Origin: Dictyobacter vulcani
GTDB taxonomy: Bacteria; Chloroflexota; Ktedonobacteria; Ktedonobacterales; Ktedonobacteraceae
Direction of reading: 5' to 3'
Assembly: GCF_008974265.1 (NCBI RefSeq)
Contig: NZ_BKZW01000001.1
Location: 2,480,001-2,544,000 of the forward strand
DNA: 64,000 nt
Below the pieces are notes generated by a model, which saw only the letters and a list, made by a program, of their open reading frames with translations, made no database searches and was not told the DNA's origin. The position numbers were made by a program, and so were the translations under genes. Shown here piece after piece: positions 18,544-27,153 of the stretch. Numbering within the stretch: position 1 is the stretch's first letter; each line of letters starts with the position of its first letter.

Positions 18544-18626
18544 CGTAGCGGCAGGTCTTGTGCCCAATATGTTTCGTTTAAAGATGGAAATGGCTATGAT
18601 GTGTCGTACCGGCAGCGCTGGTCGCT
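18544..18626. repeat. modules shared with the left flank of structured repeat copy 1
   Basis: 18544-18581 matches 4160-4197 (31 of 38 bases), and 18605-18626 matches 4160-4181 (20 of 22). In copy 1 the module lies ~25 bp from the palindrome; here it is ~490 bp away, with the iteron/AT-rich element between. Confidence 0.55.
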
Positions 18627-18681
18627 GCGATCACTTCGCGCATGAACAGGTTCTCTGGTGACCCTCGTCTCGCTGCCACAA

Positions 18682-19021
18682 ACATAAGAACATAAGAACA
18701 TAAGAACATAAGATATTTGCTGTAATTGTCTTAAGTTGGCAAAAATTTATATAATCAGCTCCCTTCATCTCTGACATACCGCTACTGCCTCTTTTTGAAA
18801 AATACATATTTTAATTAAATATAATAATAATATATAAATATATAAATATAATAATAATATATATAAGTAAATATAATATGAAATTAGCTATAAAAATTCA
18901 GGTTTACAATATGGTCGACATCATTCTGCATAGTATTCCTCAAGCCAAACCACGAAGTATCTCAACAACATAAGACATTTACGCAAATATCTTATGTTCT
19001 TATGTTCTTATGTTCTTATGT
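18682..19021. repeat. octamer-iteron inverted repeat around an AT-rich core
   Basis: The left arm 18682-18720 is four tandem copies of ACATAAGA followed by TATTTGC. The right arm 18983-19021 is its exact reverse complement (39 of 39 bases). The 262-bp centre is strongly AT-rich, with runs of TAATA/TATAA around 18801-18905, and encodes nothing. Iterons plus an AT-rich core resemble a replication or unwinding site, or the ends of a small non-autonomous element. No initiator or transposase gene is nearby, and no target-site duplication is obvious. Confidence 0.75.
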
Positions 19022-19069
19022 TGAATAGTAGCGGCGTACGCCGAGTGGTCGCAGCGACCAGCAAATCGT

Positions 19070-19415
19070 ACGTCGAGAGAGCGCCACACGCGGAGGCCGG
19101 CATGCGGCATGATCGTGGAGCGAGGTGCTCAAAGCGCATCGCATGCCTGTGGCGCCTACACCGAGACGGATCCTGTTTCGTGATCCTTTTCGAGAAGGTA
19201 CGGGGAGGATCCACGCGCTCACCCACCACGTTGCTGCGCGAGCAGGCCACGGCCACAGCACACACGATCCCTGTAGGCGCCACAGCACTGCGCGTCGTTC
19301 GAGCACGCTGGCCTGCGCAAACGCAGCAGTGCGGCCTCCGCGTGTGGCGCCCACTCGACGTACACAGTGCTTGCTGGTCACGTCGAACCATCTCTCAACG
19401 TCGCGCTAAACGAAA
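19070..19415. repeat. palindromic structured repeat element, copy 2
   Basis: This is the second copy of the element at 4220-4563. The outer stem 19071-19098 pairs with 19333-19360 (26 of 28). It keeps pairing at one position where both sides differ from copy 1. The inner 14-bp stem 19147-19160 with 19272-19285 is unchanged. Here it lies between the zinc-ribbon gene and ftsH, about 280 bp before the ftsH start. Nothing else in 19416-19695 is recognised apart from presumptive ftsH promoter sequence. Confidence 0.75.
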
Positions 19416-19695
19416 AGTGCCCGTTTTGCCATAGGTGTGAGGTTCAGGCATATGATAAGCCTGTGGCGGAACAGCATAAAGTCGATGTAAATGAACCGGT
19501 AACATAGTAGCCCGGCCGTGTAACCTGCCGGTATTTTGAAACGTATCTATTGCGTATCTCTCAAATTTTCGTTCTCCTATTGCGTATGACGGATATGCTA
19601 TACTGCTTTCTTTAAAAGCTATAGTGACCGCCAGATCATGGTCAATAGTAGTAGACGAAAGATCGTTATGCGTGTAATATGGAGATAATTATAAC

Positions 19696-21744
19696 GTGTT
19701 CAATACCCGGATTCTATTAGGATCACTCTCCCGGAGTGTTTCTAAGGATGCAGAAAGCAGGTCTGAACCGATGGATGCTCAGGCTACATATATGTACCAG
19801 AACCCCAATGATGAGGGTTCGCGAGGCCCCAGACGACCCGATAGTGGCGGAAATGGTAATAACCCCAATGGTCCACGTGAAGGTGGAAATGGTTCCTCCA
19901 TGCTCTTCCGTGTCATCGTTATTGCCGTAGTGCTGATTGTAGGTTTTTATCTTTTTCAGCTCTTTACCCAGGGTGGTAGTACGACAGGCCCCGATACAAT
20001 TGACGTGCCATATAGTACATTCTATCAACAAATTAAAAATGGCAACGTGGAGTCGGTTACGTTCCAGGGTCAGGATGCAACCGGTACCTTTAAAAATGCC
20101 ATCACGGCCAATCAGAAAACTGGCAATAAGTTTCATTTTCTGACCTTACCTGATGGTGATCCAACGTTGATTCAGTTGTTGCAGCAGTATCATGTCACGT
20201 ACCAGGCCAAGCCTGTTCCTGACAATAATCTTCTGTATGTTCTAATCAACTTCTTACCGTGGTTGTTGGTGATTGGTGGATTCTTCCTGATTATGCGTCG
20301 AGCGACGCAGAGCCAACAAAATATCTTTAGCTTCGGCAAGAGTCGTGCCAAATTGATCCTTGAGGATCGCCCTTCGACAACTTTTGGCGATGTGGCTGGC
20401 GTTGATGAAGCCAAGAGTGACCTGGTTGAAGTTGTCGAGTACTTGAAAACCCCGCAGAAATTCCAGCGTCTGGGTGGTTTGATCCCTCGTGGTGTTCTGC
20501 TGGTAGGCCCTCCTGGAACTGGTAAGACGCTGCTGGCTCGTGCCGTGGCCGGTGAGGCAGGTGTGCCTTTCTTCTCGATGAGCGGATCGGAATTTGTGGA
20601 AGTGCTGGTTGGTGTTGGTGCCAGTCGCGTGCGCGATCTATTTGAGCAGGCGAAAAAGGCTTCTCCCAGTATCATCTTTATCGATGAAATTGATGCCGTT
20701 GGTCGCCAGCGTGGATCGAGTATCAATAGTAATGATGAGCGCGAACAGACCTTGAACCAGTTGCTGGTTGAGATGGATGGTTTTGATGCTCGCCAGGCTG
20801 TTGTGGTGCTTGCCGCCACCAACCGTCCAGATGGATTAGATAAAGCCCTGTTACGACCGGGACGCTTTGATCGCCGTGTCACGGTAGAACGTCCCGATTG
20901 GAATGGTCGTTTGTCGATCCTGAAGATCCATACCCGTACCGTGCCACTGGGCAACGATGTAGACCTGGTTGCGGTTGCTCGATCGACTCCTGGTATGGTT
21001 GGTGCCGATCTGGCTAACCTGGTTAATGAAGCCGCTCTATTGGCCGCTCGACGTAATCTGGATTATGTGACCCAGAACTGTTTCCTGGAGTCTCTGGATA
21101 AGATCCAGATTGGTGCTGAGCGTCCGTTGATCTTGAGCGATGAAGATCTGAATGTGATTGCCTACCATGAAGGTGGCCATGCTCTGACCGGTCTCCTGAC
21201 CGAATATGTGGATCCTGTGACGAAAGTTACGATTGTGCCACGTGGTCAGGCGCTTGGTGTCACGCAGTATACGCCGCTGGATGATCGTTACAACTACGGT
21301 CAGGAATACCTTGAGGCGCAACTGGTGACGGCCCTGGGTGGGCGTGCTGCTGAACAGGTGGCGATTGGACGGATTACGACCGGGGCTGAAAATGATCTGC
21401 AGCGTGTTACGGCCATTGCGCGCCAGATGGTGACCAAATGGGGTATGAGCGAGCGCATGGGAACTATCTCCTTCAGCGAGCGCGAGGATCCTTTTGCCGG
21501 TACTTCACTGGCCAGCAATTCACGTGAGTATAGCGAGAAGACCGCGACCTTAATTGATGAAGAGGTCAATCGCCTTGTGAAGCGTGCCTATGAACAAGCT
21601 GTTAAATTGCTGACCGAGCATAGGGTGACGTTGGATCATATCGCACAGGCGTTACGCACCAATGAAATTATTGATGCGAAACAATTGCGCGAGATTATGA
21701 TTGAAACTGGCGCTATCGAGGCTGCTCCGGCTTCTTATCGCTAG
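19696..21744 (+). CDS. ftsH: ATP-dependent zinc metalloprotease FtsH
   Basis: FtsH is a membrane-anchored AAA+ protease that removes misassembled membrane proteins and regulatory proteins. The protein is 682 residues from GTG 19696 (GGAG 11 bases upstream); ATG 19774 is an alternative. Residues ~34-66 are Gly/Asn/Pro-rich. Membrane segments lie near 70-90 and 177-198, with a short extracytoplasmic domain between. The AAA module has Walker A GPPGTGKT near 272, Walker B IIFIDEID near 326 and the second region of homology [18 protein letters not shown]. The zinc site is HEGGH near 492; the usual family motif is HEAGH. A strong bidirectional terminator follows. Confidence 0.96.
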   Translation: MFNTRILLGSLSRSVSKDAESRSEPMDAQATYMYQNPNDEGSRGPRRPDSGGNGNNPNGPREGGNGSSMLFRVIVIAVVLIVGFYLFQLFTQGGSTTGPDTIDVPYSTFYQQIKNGNVESVTFQGQDATGTFKNAITANQKTGNKFHFLTLPDGDPTLIQLLQQYHVTYQAKPVPDNNLLYVLINFLPWLLVIGGFFLIMRRATQSQQNIFSFGKSRAKLILEDRPSTTFGDVAGVDEAKSDLVEVVEYLKTPQKFQRLGGLIPRGVLLVGPPGTGKTLLARAVAGEAGVPFFSMSGSEFVEVLVGVGASRVRDLFEQAKKASPSIIFIDEIDAVGRQRGSSINSNDEREQTLNQLLVEMDGFDARQAVVVLAATNRPDGLDKALLRPGRFDRRVTVERPDWNGRLSILKIHTRTVPLGNDVDLVAVARSTPGMVGADLANLVNEAALLAARRNLDYVTQNCFLESLDKIQIGAERPLILSDEDLNVIAYHEGGHALTGLLTEYVDPVTKVTIVPRGQALGVTQYTPLDDRYNYGQEYLEAQLVTALGGRAAEQVAIGRITTGAENDLQRVTAIARQMVTKWGMSERMGTISFSEREDPFAGTSLASNSREYSEKTATLIDEEVNRLVKRAYEQAVKLLTEHRVTLDHIAQALRTNEIIDAKQLREIMIETGAIEAAPASYR

Positions 21745-21754
21745 TTAAAGCCAT

Positions 21755-21799
21755 AAAAAAAATCCGGCATTTCTTATCAGGAAATGCCGGATTTTTTTT
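21755..21799. terminator. bidirectional intrinsic terminator (ftsH / cheA-like)
   Basis: A 19-bp stem (21755-21773 with 21781-21799) has a 7-base loop and is flanked by A and T tracts on both sides. It serves ftsH (+) and the convergent chemotaxis-like operon (-). Confidence 0.9.
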
Positions 21800-21827
21800 A
21801 TGCAAAATACGTTGGCGGGGGAAATTA

Positions 21828-24263
21828 TTATTGCTGGCTGTCTTTTGCTTGTAGCAGTGTGCGAATAGTCGAGAGGAGCGTTTCCTGCGCACATGGTTTG
21901 ACCAGATATGCCTGTGCGCCCAGTTCGCGTGCGCGCTGTACGTGTTTATCAGATGAGCGTGAAGTCAACATGATGGTTTTGACATGGGCCAGTTCTGGAT
22001 ATTCGCGGATGATGTTAAGGACATCGTAGCCGTTTAAATTGGGCATTTCAATATCCAGCAGAAAGATATCTGGCGTGTTCTCCAGCAGTTGCTCGATTGC
22101 TTCCATTCCGTCTCTGGCTTCAAAGATTTCGTAGCGCTCTTTTTGCAGGGTGAGCAGGACCGCTTGTCGTAGATACGTTGAGTCATCCGCCACCAGAACT
22201 TTTGGCGTCTGGCTGCTCTGTTGCTGTTGTATATTGGTACTTTCTTCCTGATCAGTGTCTGGATTGCGCAGGGTGCTTTGTCGTTTATATTGTCTGAGCA
22301 ACTCATACAGATCCAGCATTAAGAGGACATTTCCCTGGCCATCAATCGCGCTTTCAGTGATGCCTGGTCGCTGCAAAAAGGCGGGCAGTGGCTTTAGCAT
22401 TAATTCTCGTTCCGCCACAATTTCATCGACCAGGATGCCATGGGTTTTATCGGTGGCTGATTGTATGACCATCACTGGCTGAATAGCCTGTCTGGCTGGT
22501 TCTGTAGTGGCGCTATTGGATACGCCAAGCAAGTCCTTGAGATGGTACGTGGAATCAAGCTGTTCTTGCTGGAGACTGCTGACGCGTCGTAACTGGGCAA
22601 TTGGTACGATGAATTGCTGGTTCTCACTACGTAGCACCATACACTGTACCGTTCCCCGTGAGCGCGGGATAGAGAGATGGAAACTGACACCGCCAGCATT
22701 ATTGCGTTGCAGGTTGATACTCCCATTGAGTTTCTGTAATGGCTTTTGTAATATCTCAAGCGTTCCACCCAGCACAGGCATTGAGAAACCGATCTCAAGT
22801 GTAATATCATTGCCATCGCTAAGGGCGCGCAACCAGACATGATAGACCTCTGCCTGCTCTTCCTGGATCACCGAGGTATCCGAGATACAGGTAAATAACA
22901 TATGTTGTAAGGGAGTTGCCAGCGTTTCCAGGATCTCCTGGTCAATTTCCAGGGAATCTCCGATGACCGCGAATTCCAGTTTATATTGCTGAGCCAGGGC
23001 GCTGGTGGAAATAACCCGCTGGAGAAGTGGGACCAGTTTACTTAATGGTGTGAGCCGTAACATCTGGGTATCGCTACGGATCACAGTGGCGCGTGCCATG
23101 TATTCCTGTTGGGCGATTTGTAGCGCTGTATAGGTGGCGTTGACTCGTGCGCTACAGATGGCCATCTGATTGATAGCTTCTCGCAAAGAGCGGAGCAGCA
23201 AATCCTGTTCCGTATAGCGTTCCATATCCAGTTCATCCCAGTTGCTCTCGGTTGCTCGTAAATACAACTGGGAACGATTGCGGGTCTTGCGTGGGTGAGC
23301 TGTATCCTGCTGGACAGTGTTGAGGATGCGTGCAATCAGTGAAGAGGATGTCTGACTTTCATTCGGCTGGCCAGGGGATCTGTTGAGCAAGGCGTTCGAG
23401 AGCCCTTGTTCTAGCTGGTGCAGGCGAATCTGGGCTGCTTGTTGTGCTTGCAGAGCCGTTTTGACATCGCGTTGTGCGCTTTCCAGGGTCGGATGTAGTT
23501 CGATCAATTGTTCGCTATGTTTGCGTAGTCGCTCAAATCTGCGCGTCTCGATATGCATAAACAATGATGATGACTCGACGCTTGAGGATGTACCAGCGAT
23601 ATCTGTCAGGAGCTCTTCTCCGTTGGATGTAGCTGGATTGTCTGCCTGCTTTTCCAGGGGAATAGTGATTTTGGTGTTGACTGTCTCAGATTCTGGGGGG
23701 GCGACCAGATTGATACCCAGACTTTGATAGGTTGCTTCCAGCGTTGTCAAGATAGTTGGATTATCAGGCTCCTGTCCCTCTTCTAACAGATAGCTATGGC
23801 AGTGTTCGAGGACCGCGACTGCCCGGGTAATTGCCTGCTGACCGATAGCAGGTTCGATGCCCTGCTGGAGAATCTGTTCAGCAATGATCTCGATATGTTC
23901 CGCTACAATAGACATGGTATCGTAGCCAACCGCTCCCGCGGTGCCGCGTAATTTATGGCCAGCACGCTGGAAGACCGTAAAACGTACAGGGGTGAGTGAG
24001 GTTGCCTGCGTCATTTGGGTCAAAGCATATTGCATCCTGGCGATATCTTCGCCTGCCTCCTCAAGAAAAACGATCAACATTTCTGCATCTTCGTCTACTC
24101 CATCATCAACCTGCTGATGGCTTCTTGCGGGGCTGTTTTCTACCGATGAGTCAGACACCTCGCTCTGGTCGGGCCAGCTGTCTATCGCATCGAAGGCATT
24201 TAAGATTGCCAGATCTTCAGTTGTTAGCTCATTTTCATCAAATGGAGGATTCAATTCATTCAT
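21828..24263 (-). CDS. CheA-like hybrid protein: Hpt, degenerate ATPase, CheW-like, receiver
   Basis: This is an 811-residue protein. Residues ~62-180 form an Hpt domain with the phosphorylatable His in AGHKLRGTAGAVGYD (near 102). Residues ~235-420 are helical, partly coiled coil. Residues ~430-535 align in outline with a CheA kinase domain, but the N-box Asn and the Gly-rich ATP-lid motifs are missing (ETLATPLQHMLFTCIS in place of a HLLRNAVDHG-type box). Residues ~540-670 are CheW-like, with DGQGNVLLMLDLYELL. Residues ~688-805 are a receiver with ADDS, LLDIEMP, LTSRSS and VKPC, all key residues present. It overlaps cheW by 8 bp. It probably acts as a phosphorelay scaffold; autokinase activity is doubtful. 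Confidence 0.85.
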   Translation of the reverse strand: MNELNPPFDENELTTEDLAILNAFDAIDSWPDQSEVSDSSVENSPARSHQQVDDGVDEDAEMLIVFLEEAGEDIARMQYALTQMTQATSLTPVRFTVFQRAGHKLRGTAGAVGYDTMSIVAEHIEIIAEQILQQGIEPAIGQQAITRAVAVLEHCHSYLLEEGQEPDNPTILTTLEATYQSLGINLVAPPESETVNTKITIPLEKQADNPATSNGEELLTDIAGTSSSVESSSLFMHIETRRFERLRKHSEQLIELHPTLESAQRDVKTALQAQQAAQIRLHQLEQGLSNALLNRSPGQPNESQTSSSLIARILNTVQQDTAHPRKTRNRSQLYLRATESNWDELDMERYTEQDLLLRSLREAINQMAICSARVNATYTALQIAQQEYMARATVIRSDTQMLRLTPLSKLVPLLQRVISTSALAQQYKLEFAVIGDSLEIDQEILETLATPLQHMLFTCISDTSVIQEEQAEVYHVWLRALSDGNDITLEIGFSMPVLGGTLEILQKPLQKLNGSINLQRNNAGGVSFHLSIPRSRGTVQCMVLRSENQQFIVPIAQLRRVSSLQQEQLDSTYHLKDLLGVSNSATTEPARQAIQPVMVIQSATDKTHGILVDEIVAERELMLKPLPAFLQRPGITESAIDGQGNVLLMLDLYELLRQYKRQSTLRNPDTDQEESTNIQQQQSSQTPKVLVADDSTYLRQAVLLTLQKERYEIFEARDGMEAIEQLLENTPDIFLLDIEMPNLNGYDVLNIIREYPELAHVKTIMLTSRSSDKHVQRARELGAQAYLVKPCAQETLLSTIRTLLQAKDSQQ

Positions 24264-24837
24264 GGCCGTTTGAAAGTTTTCGCACTATGCTGGACAGTAT
24301 GATTGGAATATTTAAAATAGGTACTCCTGCATACATGCCCTGAACAGTATCTTGTGGCGTTATCCGCTCTTCGTTCCGGACTGGACTCATAGATTGGATG
24401 TATTCGATCGGAATAGAGGTCTGCATATTTTTGATTGTTACGGCCAGGCCCAGCGTGTCTTCGGCTGTTTGCACAATAAACAAAATGCGTTCCTTATGGT
24501 TGCGCACTGGTTGTTGTGTAAAATATGCAGCCAGATCTACCACTGCAATTGCCTCGCCTCGCCATACGGTCAGACCGATCATCCATGGCGGTGATTGGGG
24601 CAATTGAGCAAATGCATGTGTCGCTGGTAGCACTTCGCGCAAAACTTCAAGCGGAATCAGAGCTGAGCCATTATCTAACTCACACTCCAAATATTCTTTT
24701 GCTTTCGCTGTGGGTACAAGAGGTGTATTTGCTAGTTGTTTTGCATGCTGCCAAAATTCTTGATTACTGAGTTGTTCAAGATAGTCGGCATGGGAATGAC
24801 TCAAGACGGTTGCTGGCAAAACCGGATGTTCACTCAT
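24256..24837 (-). CDS. CheW-like coupling protein
   Basis: This is a 193-residue protein. Residues ~45-185 form a CheW fold: YLECELDNGSALIPLEVLREVLP, then PWMIGLTVWRGEAIAVVDLAAYF, the standard central motif, then LFIVQTAEDTLGLAVTI. CheW proteins link receptors to CheA. It lies 20 bp after the response-regulator gene and overlaps the CheA-like gene, so the three form an operon. No methyl-accepting receptor, CheR or CheB lies in the window. A type IV pilus/Pil-Chp type or developmental pathway is possible but not shown. Confidence 0.88.
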   Translation of the reverse strand: MSEHPVLPATVLSHSHADYLEQLSNQEFWQHAKQLANTPLVPTAKAKEYLECELDNGSALIPLEVLREVLPATHAFAQLPQSPPWMIGLTVWRGEAIAVVDLAAYFTQQPVRNHKERILFIVQTAEDTLGLAVTIKNMQTSIPIEYIQSMSPVRNEERITPQDTVQGMYAGVPILNIPIILSSIVRKLSNGHE

Positions 24838-24857
24838 AGCATCTGTCTATTCTCTAT

Positions 24858-25247
24858 CTAGTTTGGCGCTGGTGCACCCAGATGTGATTCGATGACAGCG
24901 ATAATGTCCTGAGTTTTAAATGGCTTGGTCAAATAATCTTTGGCTCCGGCCAGGCGACCTTTGAGCTTGTCGATCATGCCATCGCGGCGTGAGAGCATTA
25001 CAATTACGGTATTATTGAATTGGGGTTTGGTCTTCAGGCGTCTGGCGACCTCATAACCATCCATTTTCGGGAGTCCAATATCAAGAATGACCAGATCTGG
25101 GATGCGTGCTTCGGGCTCGGTCAGCCAGCGCATCGCTTCCACACCATCTGGAAAACTCTTCACATCAAAACCCTCCCGTCTGAGACAGGTTTCTACGATT
25201 TTTCGGACTGTTGCGGAGTCATCGATAACCATTACGAGTTTGCTCAT
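24858..25247 (-). CDS. single-domain response regulator (CheY/PilH-like)
   Basis: This 129-residue protein is a lone receiver domain. Visible residues are the acidic pair in MVIDDSATVR, the phospho-acceptor Asp in LVILDIGLPKMDG, Ser in VIVMLSRRDGMIDK and Lys in DYLTKPFKT. The start ATG 25247 follows AGGACATAGGC; the upstream extension of the frame (to 25280) has no support. It is the first gene of the operon with CheW and the CheA-like protein and is a likely acceptor of phosphate from that Hpt domain. The 528-bp region upstream (25248-25775) shows no gene or clear repeat. Confidence 0.9.
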   Translation of the reverse strand: MSKLVMVIDDSATVRKIVETCLRREGFDVKSFPDGVEAMRWLTEPEARIPDLVILDIGLPKMDGYEVARRLKTKPQFNNTVIVMLSRRDGMIDKLKGRLAGAKDYLTKPFKTQDIIAVIESHLGAPAPN

Positions 25248-25775
25248 GCCTATGTCCTCTCTCTCTCGTCCCACTACCATCCCATTGTACCTGACATTAT
25301 GTCAATACACAAGAGCAAGTACTATCACATTCTACTGTTATCCATGCTACCCTGTTGCCGTTGTCAATGCTCTATGAATGTATCGTATTATATGGCCTGC
25401 CAGTCAAGCGCCTGAGCGTGGCTTTATACCTCATTTTAAGGACAATCCTCTTTAACTTTACCTTTGATCTCATGATATAGACTGGAACATCAACCACAGT
25501 GAGTGGTGTCAGCGATTTTATGCGTAAAGCATGCTATCAGGTTGTTCTTTGGATTATCCGGTGAAAAACGTGTATCTTACCTGTTTTCACTGCCGACTGG
25601 ATTACTTTCTGGCCATGTTACCATATAGTTCAGGCGGCCTGCAATAAAATCCCGTAAAGATTGTCTTAAATTTTTATTAAGCTACCGCTCTCTATACATA
25701 GATTGTAATAATTGCATGTTATATTTTGGCGGCATGCGATTGAATAACAATCGTATGGGATATTTCTGAGGTGGC

Positions 25776-26882
25776 TTAATCCTGTTGCTCACCACGGATT
25801 GCGACGGGCAGGGTAAAGGCAAAGGTGCTCCCTTCCCCAACGGTGCTTTGAGCGCTGATGCGCCCACCGTGGGTCTCGACCACATGGCGGGCGATGGCTA
25901 AGCCTAAGCCGGTACCGCCGCCACCTGGACCAATGAAACCGGCTTTGGTGCGGGCGCGATCTGTTTTATAGAAGCGCTCAAATATACGTGAGAGTTCTTC
26001 TGCTTTAATGCCTACTCCGGTATCTTTGACGAAGAAGCGTTGGGCTCGATGATCCTGCTGCAGGGTGGTTCCAATGACGATCTGTCCGCCAGATGGCGTG
26101 AATTTGATGGCGTTATGTGCCAGGTTCACCAGTACTCTGGTGATCTGTTTACTATCGGCGGCGACCAGGGTGTCGCCCTGGTTGATGTCGGTGATTAACT
26201 GGACGCGATGGCGTTGCGCGAGTGGTAGCATGCGCGCCATGACCTCACGTACCAGGCGTTCAGCTCCAATGGGTTCAATGGTCATCAGGGTCTGGCCGGA
26301 CTCGATGCGGGAGAGTTCCAGCAGTTCTGCAACAAGCTCGCTAAGATACTGAACTTCATTTTCAATTTTTTCGATGAACTCCTGGGCTTTGTCCGGATTG
26401 GTATCGATGGTATCTTCTAAGGTTTCTGCCAGGAGTCGTACTGAGGTCAAAGGTGTGCGCAACTCATGTGAAATATTGGCGATAAAGTCGCGTTGGATCC
26501 GTTCGATATGGCGGGCTTCAGTCATATCTTCAATAACGACCGCGAAATACTGGATTTCTGTGGCGGTGCCCTCGATCTGGTGGGTGAGTGGGGAGACGGT
26601 GACTTTCCAGGCGATATCTGAATTGCCCTGCTCATACTGGCCTTTTTGCAGGCTATTGGTGCGAATGCTGTCCTGGACCAGCTGCATAATGGCTGGATTG
26701 CGAATCAGTTGCTCCAGACGCAGGTTGGGGGCCCATTGGGTTGGAGCATATAACTGTAAACTGCGTTGATTACAATGCAGGATGACACCCGTGCGGTCGA
26801 TAACAAAGGTTGGCAAGGGGGTGGCTTCCATCAAGCTTTTAAATAGCTCTTTAAAGTCGATCGGGTTGACGTCTGAACTCAC
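25776..26882 (-). CDS. soluble PAS-domain sensor histidine kinase
   Basis: This is a 368-residue protein from GTG 26882, with AGGAGG upstream. Residues ~15-125 are a PAS domain (TPLPTFVIDRTGVILHCNQ). HisKA follows with the phospho-acceptor FIANISHELRTPLTSVRLLAE near 140. The HATPase has the N-box LVNLAHNAIKFTPSGG, the G1 box VKDTGVGI and the G2 box GGTGLGLAIARHVVETHGG. The arrangement is PhoR-like, but no membrane segments are present, so sensing is probably cytoplasmic. No response-regulator gene is adjacent. Confidence 0.92.
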   Translation of the reverse strand: MSSDVNPIDFKELFKSLMEATPLPTFVIDRTGVILHCNQRSLQLYAPTQWAPNLRLEQLIRNPAIMQLVQDSIRTNSLQKGQYEQGNSDIAWKVTVSPLTHQIEGTATEIQYFAVVIEDMTEARHIERIQRDFIANISHELRTPLTSVRLLAETLEDTIDTNPDKAQEFIEKIENEVQYLSELVAELLELSRIESGQTLMTIEPIGAERLVREVMARMLPLAQRHRVQLITDINQGDTLVAADSKQITRVLVNLAHNAIKFTPSGGQIVIGTTLQQDHRAQRFFVKDTGVGIKAEELSRIFERFYKTDRARTKAGFIGPGGGGTGLGLAIARHVVETHGGRISAQSTVGEGSTFAFTLPVAIRGEQQD

Positions 26883-26973
26883 CGTGTATCATCCTCCTGG
26901 TGGTCTGGTCCGGCTGCTATGCGTGTGATTGATGCTATAGAGATGCGAGCAAACCTGCTCTCCTCTTTACACG

Positions 26974-27000
26974 AAAAAAGGCCACCGTTTGGTGGCCTTT
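26974..27000 (-). terminator. intrinsic terminator after tRNA-Asn
   Basis: A 10-bp stem (26977-26986/26991-27000) with a 4-base loop reads into a T run on the minus strand, just past the tRNA-Asn 3' end. Confidence 0.85.
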
Positions 27001-27005
27001 AGTAG

Positions 27006-27077
27006 CTCCCCGAATAGGACTCGAACCTATAACCGATCGGTTAACAGCCGATTGCTCTACCATTGAGCTATCGAGGA
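27006..27077 (-). tRNA. tRNA-Asn (GTT)
   Basis: A 72-nt cloverleaf folds with a 7-bp acceptor (TCCTCGA/TCGGGGA, one T-G pair), a D arm GCTC/GAGC, an anticodon stem ATCGG/CCGAT around CTGTTAA (anticodon GTT) and a T arm with TTCGAGT. The discriminator is G and CCA is not encoded. Confidence 0.95.
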
Positions 27078-27153
27078 AGGTCGTTCACTTGGAACACTGT
27101 TAATATATAACATCCGTTGCGTTTCGTCAAGAGTTTTCTTGATGAAATTTGGT

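Noticed and set aside
18682..19021. CRISPR array from the repeated ACATAAGA units
   Set aside because: The units are 8-bp back-to-back repeats without spacers, and no cas genes are present.
19008..19434. Frames of 94-146 codons over repeat copy 2
   Set aside because: Same palindromic sequence as copy 1; indels between copies break the frames, and no ribosome sites are seen.
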